From positions 1 through 9,913 of the forward strand of contig JACQOD010000059.1 in NCBI GenBank assembly GCA_016202725.1: a DNA stretch of 9,913 nt. Direction: 5' to 3'. This DNA comes from Candidatus Aenigmatarchaeota archaeon. Its GTDB lineage: Archaea > Aenigmatarchaeota > Aenigmatarchaeia > QMZP01. Made by a program: the position numbers and the translations under genes. This document shows, piece by piece, positions 4,639 to 9,913 of this stretch (the first letter of the stretch is position 1; each line of letters begins with the position of its first letter). The notes under the pieces are model-generated. The model worked only from the letters and a program-made list of their open reading frames with translations. It was not told where the DNA came from and did not search any database.

Positions 4639-5556
4639 ATGGCAGAGGACCTGAAGAAGAAGCTCGAGGAACGCTCCAGGCAAATAGCGGAGCAGCTCGC
4701 GCAGTCTGTTTCCTTGTCGCCCCCTCCGCAAGCCGAGGCGCCGCCTGAGGTAGCGGAGAAGCCGAAGCGGGTGCGCAAGAAGGCTGCTGCGAAGGAGGCC
4801 GGGGTTCCGGAAGAGCAGGCTGGTGCGCAGACCGAGGAACTTCCCGCATCTCCCCCGGAGAAGCCTGCAGCACCACCCAAACCCAAGGAGAAGCAGGCTC
4901 CTCCCGCCCCTGCAAAACTCTACCCGTTCTTGGAAGGCATCCACGAGGCCAGGCTGAAAGCCCCCGAACGCAAGTTCAAACAATCCTGGGACCTCAACTT
5001 CGCCCTGAAAGGCCTGGACCTCAAGCGCCCGGAGAACCGCATGAGCACCGAGATCGCCCTCCCTGAAGGGAGAGGAAGGGAATTGCGGGTAGGCGTGTTC
5101 GCCGACGTGCTGGCCGCGGAAGCCCAGGCCAAGGGAGCGGCCCTCGTCATCCGGCGCGACGAGATTGCTGGTTTGGCCCAGGACAAGAAGCGCCTCAAGC
5201 AGACGGCGGACCAGGTGGACTGGTTCCTGGGCGAAGTCAGCCTCATGGCCGAGATCGGCCGCTCCCTGGGGGCGGTGCTGGGCCCGCGGGGGAAGGTCCC
5301 GAAGCCCATCCCGCCGAAGGCTGATGTGGCCGTCTTCATCAAGAAGGCCCAGCGCTCGGTCCCGGTGGTCCTGAAGGATTCCCCCACCATCCACGTCCCC
5401 ATCGGGACCCAGGACATGGCTGACGAGGCGGTCCTGAAGAACCTGGAGGCGGTCTACCAGCTGGTGAAGGAGAAGCTCCCCAAGGGCATCAACAACATCC
5501 GTGCGGTCCATCTCAAGCTCACCATGGGCCCGCCCGTGCGGCTGGAGGTCAAGTAA
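4639..5556 (+). CDS. 50S ribosomal protein L1 (uL1) with ~95-residue N-terminal extension
   Basis: Residues about 96-305 are a complete archaeal uL1, which forms the L1 stalk that moves E-site tRNA and can bind its own mRNA. Landmarks are FALKGLDLKRPENRMSTEI at 121-139, GAVLGPRGKVPKPI at 211-224, NNIRAVHLKLTMGPPVRLEV near the C-terminus and the conserved TMGP. Archaeal L1 is usually about 210-220 aa; here 305 aa. The extra N-terminus begins with a charged helix (MAEDLKKKLEERSRQIAEQL) followed by Pro/Ala/Lys/Glu-rich low-complexity sequence. The start is supported by the SD at 4629-4633 and the upstream TATA box. rpl10 follows after 1 nt. Confidence 0.95.
   Translation: MAEDLKKKLEERSRQIAEQLAQSVSLSPPPQAEAPPEVAEKPKRVRKKAAAKEAGVPEEQAGAQTEELPASPPEKPAAPPKPKEKQAPPAPAKLYPFLEGIHEARLKAPERKFKQSWDLNFALKGLDLKRPENRMSTEIALPEGRGRELRVGVFADVLAAEAQAKGAALVIRRDEIAGLAQDKKRLKQTADQVDWFLGEVSLMAEIGRSLGAVLGPRGKVPKPIPPKADVAVFIKKAQRSVPVVLKDSPTIHVPIGTQDMADEAVLKNLEAVYQLVKEKLPKGINNIRAVHLKLTMGPPVRLEVK
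5544..5549 (+). promoter_or_regulatory. Shine-Dalgarno of rpl10 inside rpl1
   Basis: GGAGGT lies 8 nt upstream of the ATG at 5558, within the last codons of rpl1. It fixes the rpl10 start and indicates coupling with rpl1. Confidence 0.7.
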
Positions 5557-5557
5557 T

Positions 5558-6373
5558 ATGGTCAGCGCAAAGAAGCTCCAGGAAGTCCAGCAGATCACCC
5601 AGCTCGTGCAGGACTACCCGGTGGTCGGGGTCCTGAACATGCACAAGCTGCCCGGGAGGCAGTTGCACGAGATCAGGAACAAGCTCCGCGGTCAGGTGAT
5701 CATCCGGATGGTCAAGAAGCGCCTGCTCATCCGGGTCTTCGAGTCCCTGGGGATGCAGGCCCTCACTGCCCAGGTACAGGGCGAGCCTGCCCTGTTCCTC
5801 ACGAAGGAGAACCCCTTCAAGATCGCCCGCGTGCTGCAATCCTCCACGTCAGAGGCAGCCGCCAAGCCCGGGGACATCGCCCCCAGGGACCTGGTCATCA
5901 AGGCCGGGCCCACTAACCTTCCCCCAGGCCCCGCTATCGGGGAGCTGCAGAAGGTCAAGATCCCCGCCGGGGTGGAGGGGGACAAGATCGTGGTCCGCAA
6001 GGACACAGTGGTGGCCCGCCAGGGGGAGGCGATCTCCCGCGAGGTGGCGGATGTCCTGAACAAGCTGGGCGTGAAGCCCATGGAGATCGGCCTGAACCTG
6101 ATCGCTGCCCTCGAGGGGGGGACGATCTACCAGAAGGACGTCCTCTTCGTGCCCGCAGGCTACCACGTCCGGCAGCTGCAGGCAGCCGCCCGCGAGGCCC
6201 TCAGCCTGGGCGTTTATATGCATTACTTCACCAAAGACACCGTGCCCATCCTCCTCGGCAGGGCCGAGCGGGAGATGCGCGCCTTGGCGACCGCAGCCAG
6301 CATCATCACCCCCGCAACCGCGGGGGCCGTGCTGGCGAAGGCCGCCGCCGAGGCAAAGGCACTGGAGAAGTAA
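5558..6373 (+). CDS. 50S ribosomal protein L10 / acidic P0 (uL10), short form
   Basis: This 271-aa protein anchors the P1 dimers to the 50S stalk that recruits translational GTPases. Residues 1-108 form the rRNA/L11-binding domain (VVGVLNMHKLPGRQLHEIR, VIIRMVKKRLL). Residues about 109-195 form the archaeal insertion domain (APRDLVIKAGPTNLPPGPAI). Residues about 200-271 begin the helical spine (YHVRQLQAAAREALSLGV, ILLGRAEREMRALA, ITPATAGAVLA). Typical archaeal P0 is about 330-350 aa, with several P1-binding helices and an acidic tail ending in a GLGALF-like motif. Here the protein stops after AEAKALEK and lacks that tail. The stop codon is followed directly by the rpl12 SD, so this is not an obvious frameshift. 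Confidence 0.93.
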   Translation: MVSAKKLQEVQQITQLVQDYPVVGVLNMHKLPGRQLHEIRNKLRGQVIIRMVKKRLLIRVFESLGMQALTAQVQGEPALFLTKENPFKIARVLQSSTSEAAAKPGDIAPRDLVIKAGPTNLPPGPAIGELQKVKIPAGVEGDKIVVRKDTVVARQGEAISREVADVLNKLGVKPMEIGLNLIAALEGGTIYQKDVLFVPAGYHVRQLQAAAREALSLGVYMHYFTKDTVPILLGRAEREMRALATAASIITPATAGAVLAKAAAEAKALEK

Positions 6374-6392
6374 CGCTGAAAAGGAGGATACC

Positions 6393-6692
6393 ATGGCAAA
6401 AGTCAATTACGTGCACGCCGCGCTCCTCCTGCACTCCGCGGGCAAGCCCATCGACGAGAGCCATCTCATGAAGGTCGTGGAAGCCGCGGGGGTGCAGGCA
6501 GACGAGGCCCAGGTCAAATCCCTGGTCGCGAACCTGGAAGGCGTGAACATCGACGAGGCCATCAGTCAGGCCGTGGCTGCCCCCGTGGCAGCCGCCCCTG
6601 CATCCGAGGCAAAGAAGGAAGAGAAAAAGGAAGAGAACATCGAGAAGAAGGCCGAGGAAGCAGCAGCCGGACTGAGCTCCCTCTTCGGGTAA
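6393..6692 (+). CDS. 50S ribosomal protein P1 (archaeal L12)
   Basis: This 99-aa acidic stalk protein has an N-terminal helical dimerisation domain (YVHAALLLHSAGKPIDESHL, VVEAAGVQADEAQVKSLVANLEGVNIDEAI). An Ala/Pro hinge follows, then a Lys/Glu-rich linker and the conserved C-terminal hydrophobic end GLSSLFG that contacts elongation factors. Dimers sit on the P0 spine. A perfect GGAGG at 6383-6387 lies 5 nt before the ATG, 19 nt after rpl10. It is the last gene of the operon. Confidence 0.95.
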   Translation: MAKVNYVHAALLLHSAGKPIDESHLMKVVEAAGVQADEAQVKSLVANLEGVNIDEAISQAVAAPVAAAPASEAKKEEKKEENIEKKAEEAAAGLSSLFG

Positions 6693-6694
6693 GG

Positions 6695-6713
6695 TTTTTT
6701 CCGGGATGTTTTT
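6695..6713 (+). terminator. Oligo-T terminator of the ribosomal operon
   Basis: Immediately after the rpl12 stop there are T6 (6695-6700) and T5 (6709-6713), separated by ccgggatg. Archaeal RNA polymerase terminates at such T tracts without needing a stem; a short ggga/tccc pairing flanks the second run. The convergent gene ends at 6746. Confidence 0.65.
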
Positions 6714-6745
6714 GTCCCAGGATCATGCGGCAGGGGCAGGATTAG

Positions 6746-7477
6746 CTATCGCGGCGGAGCAGGAATGGCGACCTCTTCCGACTCGAGGGGGGATATATGG
6801 ATGTTGGGAAGCCCTGACACCCCTATACCGCTCTCCTGCGGGGCCGGCGTTGCACGGTTTCTGAGATAGTCAAGGAAGCCGTCGGCGTCCAGAGGCACGA
6901 ACACGTACACCGGGCTCTCCAGCCAGCGGCCGCTCACGTCCCCCCCTTCCAGGAGCGGCAGCTCGAGTGTGCTTTTGCCGTGGCGACGCGCCTCCCACTG
7001 CAGGTAGTCCTGGAACTCGCCCAGGGGGAGTTCCAGCAGGGCGTAGCCCTGTCCTGGGGGGAGGTGCAGCAGGAAACCGCTGTCCGGCTCCATATAGCCG
7101 AACGGCGGTGATGCAGGGAGGAACGGATCTGGCCCTGCGTAACCCCCGCCGCCTCCTGATGCGCCGGGTATATGAGAACGTTCACCGGCAGCGGCCCTTG
7201 ACCCAGCGCTCCCTCCACCGCCTCCCTGTGCTCCGGACATATAGCCGCTCGGTGGCGGGCCGGGGACGTCAGGTACTCCAGAAGAACCTCCCCATGGCGG
7301 GGGACCGGGGAGGTTGGGACTATCATACCCCGCGCTGCCGCTGGCGCTGCCGCTCGCTCCGCCCGCCCAGCCGCCACCACCTCCCGAAGCCCCCACGAAC
7401 CCATCATCAACAGAGGCTGCTGTACACCCCACAAGAAGGGTGGCACCTGCAACATATTCAAGGAGTCTCCGCCGCAT
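6746..7477 (-). CDS. Putative Gly/Pro-rich surface lipoprotein with internal repeats
   Basis: I know no family for this 243-aa protein. A basic start (MRRRLLEYV), a hydrophobic stretch and LLVGC at residues 14-18 make a lipobox, predicting membrane attachment at Cys18. Residues about 29-130 are low complexity. They contain three copies of GA[SQ]GGGGG[WSY]AG (29-39, 82-92, 105-115), two PGPPP blocks and two PP-x-GYM motifs. Residues about 135-210 look globular and carry a degenerate duplication (YALLELPLGEFQDYLQ and YVFVPLDADGFLDYLR), possibly repeated strand-helix units. The ATG at 7477 is preferred to a TTG at 7486. Only 18 nt separate it from the upstream Cys-rich gene, suggesting cotranscription. 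GASGSASGSAG also occurs in almost the same form in the tail of the large neighbour. Confidence 0.7.
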   Translation of the reverse strand: MRRRLLEYVAGATLLVGCTAASVDDGFVGASGGGGGWAGGASGSASGSAGYDSPNLPGPPPWGGSSGVPDVPGPPPSGYMSGAQGGGGGSAGSRAAAGERSHIPGASGGGGGYAGPDPFLPASPPFGYMEPDSGFLLHLPPGQGYALLELPLGEFQDYLQWEARRHGKSTLELPLLEGGDVSGRWLESPVYVFVPLDADGFLDYLRNRATPAPQESGIGVSGLPNIHISPLESEEVAIPAPPR

Positions 7478-7495
7478 AGTTACCAACGCAACCGT

Positions 7496-7894
7496 TTATC
7501 TGGTGCACAGACGGGTGCAGACTGCGCCACATCCGGCAACTTTTTGGACGATGCTATCTGTGCCGCTGTTCACCGTGATGCTCGTGCAGGGGGTGGGTGA
7601 TACCTCGCAGGTATCACTCTGCTCTTCGCAATTTTTGGGGCACGCCGCGAAGCCGCTCACTGCGTCTTTTTTCGCGTCTTCGCATGCCGCTTCCTGCGCA
7701 TCTTTGCATTCCTTCGCTATACCAGAGCCCGAGCCCCCACCGACCTGCGTGAACGGGCAGGTAAAGGTGGATGAGATTAAGGCGCCTCCCTGACGTGTGA
7801 ACTGAGGGGAAATCGTGAGGGGATTCAACACCGCGTACGATGCTAAGAACAGTGTGACAAGGATGAGGATGACGTGAATGCCAAGGGGTCGCAT
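7496..7894 (-). CDS. Small signal-anchored Cys-rich extracellular protein
   Basis: This is a 132-aa protein of unknown family. Residues 6-25 form one hydrophobic segment (HVILILVTLFLASYAVL) that acts as signal peptide or N-terminal anchor, somewhat pilin-like in position but without a clear class III cleavage site. The exported part contains ten cysteines (46, 63, 71, 85, 89, 96, 103, 122, 126, 130). An even number outside the membrane fits disulfide bonding. A Gly/Ser linker at 52-58 precedes an Ala/Lys/Asp-rich helix. A TATA box 27 bp upstream of the ATG gives a leaderless mRNA of its own; the gene lies 39 bp after the large modular surface gene and 18 bp before the lipoprotein gene. Confidence 0.7.
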   Translation of the reverse strand: MRPLGIHVILILVTLFLASYAVLNPLTISPQFTRQGGALISSTFTCPFTQVGGGSGSGIAKECKDAQEAACEDAKKDAVSGFAACPKNCEEQSDTCEVSPTPCTSITVNSGTDSIVQKVAGCGAVCTRLCTR

Positions 7895-7917
7895 ACTGTA
7901 CGATAATCATGCGGCTG

Positions 7918-7925
7918 TATTTAAA
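7918..7925 (-). promoter_or_regulatory. TATA box of the Cys-rich gene
   Basis: On the minus strand TTTAAATA lies inside the perfect 12-bp palindrome gtatttaaatac (7917-7928), centred about 27 bp upstream of the ATG at 7894. It falls in the 39-bp spacer after the large surface gene, so the two downstream genes can be transcribed independently. Confidence 0.65.
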
Positions 7926-7933
7926 TACCCCCA

Positions 7934-9913
7934 TCAGCCTGCGCTCCCGCCGGCGCTACCGCTCGCTCCGCCCGCACCGCCACTTGCACCTCCCGACGCG
8001 CCGCCTCCTGCCCCAACCCCCGCGCTCCCGCTAGCGCTCCCGGTTGCTCCCGTTCCTCCACTTTCACTCACGCCAGCGGTGGCCCCTTCCTCGCCGTCCC
8101 CAAGGTAGTTGCCGAGGAGGCAGAAACCGATGGCCGCCCCGCCGAGCACGTCATAGAGGGGGATGCTGAAGCCGCCCTCCTCCTCCGCGATGCTCCGCGT
8201 GTCGGGGGCCATGCAGATGGCCTGCTGCTGGTCGCGCACGCGGGGAATGGCGTCCTCATAGTTGCCGTAGGCGAACAGGAGGGGGCCGGCGAAGCAGGCG
8301 GCGATCTGGGAGAGGCCGGCAACCTCCGTGCAGGACGTCTTGCCGAGCAGCGCGCCAGTGATGAGGGGCGGCTCGCAGCCGATGGCAGAGAAGATGCCGG
8401 TGTTGCAGAGGACGCAGCGGGCGGCGTCAATGCCGATGAAGACGAACAGCAGGGCCAGGATGGTCTGGATGATGCCCTTGTTGCGCTCGTAGGTGTCCAG
8501 CTTGCTCTCCAGGCGGTCGCGCCGCTCCTGGCAGGAGGCTATCCGCTTGTCGTCCTTCTCGATGGTGAAGGGCACCAGGGTGGAGAACTGCCGGATGACC
8601 CGGTGGCCCGCGTCGTCGTAGGAGAAGGTGAGGAAGAAGGTTGCGTTCCGCTGCTCCTCCCCCGGGGGGATGCACGAGAAGCGGTTCCCGCAGCTGCCGG
8701 GGTCATCGAGATTGTCCACCGCGACCCGGCAGTCCATGACCGAGTCATTGTCCCCGAAGAAGGGGGTGCAGGATCCCTGCTCTGGCTTCTCTCCCGGGAA
8801 CTGGTACGTGGCCGAGACGAAGTCCAGGGTCGACGGGGCATTCGTCACCTCCAGGCGGGCCAGGAGGGTGTCGGTGAAGCGGCAGCCGCCCCGCGCATGG
8901 GGGGGGAGGATCATGCAGGTCAGGGGGGAGGGGGACACGAAGGTCGAGGACAGGTTCAGGGAGGTGTTGAGGATGCAGCTGCTCTGGGGATTGACTCCCC
9001 CGGGGACGCAGAGGTTGCCGGCGGAGCAGGGGCAGTCGATGCAGCAGTTCTGGGAGTCCTCCCCGAGGGCGGATTCGCAGGCCCCGTTCCCGCAGGTGGA
9101 CACCTGGGTAAGGGTGATGTCCCCCAGCTGGGCGTCCAGCCGGGTGCTGAAGCGCTGGGAGCCGTTGTTGTACTGGAACGCGAGCGTGAGCAGGTTGCCG
9201 GTCATGGTGAAGGTGGTGGAGGGGTTGGTGATGCCGGCGGGGAGGGTGACCACGCAGTCCAGGGGGAGGTCCGCCCCCTGCTGCGACCCAGGAACGCAGG
9301 AGGCCACGCAGCCCGCGATCGCCCCGCCCCAGAGGGAGCAGCTGTCCACCCGGTTGAGCAGGCCGTAGGGGGGAGGGTTGGGCGGGGCGTTCAGCAGCCT
9401 GGCAGAGACGTTGATGGTGTGGACCTTGTTCTGGTCCACGAAGACCCGGGAGGAGGTGCCCTCCACGACCAGCTGCATGCCGTCAGGCGCGCAGACGTCC
9501 CCTGAGGAGGGGCCCGGAGGGGCCGCGGTGTTGCAGTAGCCCGAAGGGCAAGCGCAGTCATAGCAGCAGTTGAGGAAATCCTCCCCGGGATCACAGACGC
9601 CATTCCCGCAGAACTGGGGGCCGAACCGGATGGTGGGGAAGCTGCCCTCCAGGGTGGCGGACCGCTGGGCCGGGCCGTCCTGGTAGGAGATCGGGAAGGT
9701 GAGGTTGTGCTCCACCGTGTAGCTGTTCGCCGCGGAGTAACCAGGAATCGAGAATTCCAGCGTGCAGGCGTTGCTCGCGCCCGCGGGCGGGCTGCAGGAG
9801 ACCGAGCAGGGCGCGGTGCAGTTCACGGTCGCGGAGGAGCACGCAGCCTGGCATGCGGGGGGGAGGAGGGCCAGGCTCGCGGGGGCGTTGCTAATCACCG
9901 CGCTGAAGGGGAC
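7934..9913 (-). CDS. Large modular Cys-rich surface protein (5' end beyond the window)
   Basis: The frame is open to the window edge (first residues VPFSAVISNA), so the visible 659 aa are the C-terminal part. Numbering is from the edge. Two Cys motifs of the type CGNGxC(8-10 residues)NCCxDCxC begin at about 102 and 274, 172 residues apart. Before each, and again at about 424-450, is a beta-rich stretch of similar pattern (LTFPISYQDG, LTLAFQYNNG, LTFSYDDAGH), so the protein consists of repeated ~170-residue modules. N-x-S/T sequons are frequent. A short coil (about 460-480) leads to a membrane helix (IIQTILALLFVFIGIDAA, about 481-498). Two weaker hydrophobic segments follow (about 532-548 and 585-602). 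The last ~50 residues are Gly/Ser/Ala only. It is probably an envelope protein; its function is unknown. Confidence 0.8.
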   Translation of the reverse strand, partial: VPFSAVISNAPASLALLPPACQAACSSATVNCTAPCSVSCSPPAGASNACTLEFSIPGYSAANSYTVEHNLTFPISYQDGPAQRSATLEGSFPTIRFGPQFCGNGVCDPGEDFLNCCYDCACPSGYCNTAAPPGPSSGDVCAPDGMQLVVEGTSSRVFVDQNKVHTINVSARLLNAPPNPPPYGLLNRVDSCSLWGGAIAGCVASCVPGSQQGADLPLDCVVTLPAGITNPSTTFTMTGNLLTLAFQYNNGSQRFSTRLDAQLGDITLTQVSTCGNGACESALGEDSQNCCIDCPCSAGNLCVPGGVNPQSSCILNTSLNLSSTFVSPSPLTCMILPPHARGGCRFTDTLLARLEVTNAPSTLDFVSATYQFPGEKPEQGSCTPFFGDNDSVMDCRVAVDNLDDPGSCGNRFSCIPPGEEQRNATFFLTFSYDDAGHRVIRQFSTLVPFTIEKDDKRIASCQERRDRLESKLDTYERNKGIIQTILALLFVFIGIDAARCVLCNTGIFSAIGCEPPLITGALLGKTSCTEVAGLSQIAACFAGPLLFAYGNYEDAIPRVRDQQQAICMAPDTRSIAEEEGGFSIPLYDVLGGAAIGFCLLGNYLGDGEEGATAGVSESGGTGATGSASGSAGVGAGGGASGGASGGAGGASGSAGGSAG

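Noticed and set aside
4612..5598. 328-aa minus-strand open frame opposite rpl1
   Set aside because: It is fully antisense to L1, has no domain signal, and reads as a shadow with Leu/Gly/Arg-rich composition.
7330..8090. Possible CRISPR or tandem DNA repeat from recurring gcgct(g/a/c)ccgct blocks
   Set aside because: No regular spacer pattern; the repeats encode Gly/Ser/Ala low-complexity protein in frame.
8603..9505. 300-aa plus-strand open frame inside the large surface gene
   Set aside because: It is Gly/Glu/Val-rich antisense sequence, while the minus-strand frame shows repeated Cys motifs and beta modules.

Overview
This is a GC-rich archaeal chromosome segment built around the conserved secE-spt5-L11-L1-P0(L10)-P1(L12) transcription, translation and translocation block. 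Several things place it in Archaea: the Sec61-gamma type SecE, the Spt5 (NusG) NGN+KOW protein, a P-stalk P0 with a P1 that ends in GLSSLFG, archaeal TATA boxes about 25 nt upstream of several start codons (leaderless mRNAs), and Shine-Dalgarno sites inside the operon. A short P0, long lineage-specific tails on r-proteins and CGNGxC...NCCxDCxC surface modules would fit a DPANN-type lineage such as Micrarchaeota or Diapherotrites. That placement is inference and cannot be settled from this window.

Layout. Bases 1-311 are non-coding and rich in nested stem-loops; one hairpin resembles IS200/IS605-type ends. A VapBC toxin-antitoxin pair (312-970, minus) is divergent from secE (1051-1239, plus), with facing TATA boxes in an 80-bp spacer. 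After a 488-bp gap holding a strong imperfect hairpin come spt5 (1728-2489) and rpl11 (2482-3108), which overlap by 8 nt. The usual L11-L1 adjacency is broken by about 1.5 kb. The insert holds a plus-strand membrane-anchored coiled-coil protein with its own leaderless promoter (3329-3847), then a strongly AT-rich minus-strand pair: a 67-aa protein and a PaREP1-like HEPN protein (3874-4432). The operon resumes from a new promoter with rpl1 (4639-5556), rpl10/P0 (5558-6373) and rpl12/P1 (6393-6692), and ends at an oligo-T terminator.

Bases 6746-9913 (minus, convergent with the operon) encode cell-surface proteins. In transcription order they are: a large protein, partial at the window edge, made of repeated ~170-residue modules with Cys-rich CGNG motifs, membrane segments and a Gly/Ser/Ala tail; a 132-aa signal-anchored protein with 10 cysteines; and a Gly/Pro-rich putative lipoprotein. 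The lipoprotein carries three copies of a GA[SQ]GGGGG[WSY]AG motif and shares the GASGSASGSAG-type low-complexity sequence with the large protein.

How it fits together. The central genes supply the translocon gamma subunit, the RNA polymerase processivity factor and the L1/P stalks of the 50S subunit. The minus-strand block at the right looks like an envelope-associated accessory locus. The VapBC and HEPN modules are the defence or stress-like elements. The most noteworthy points are the AT-rich HEPN island inside the ribosomal operon, the shortened P0, the long charged tail on Spt5, and the modular Cys-rich surface protein.
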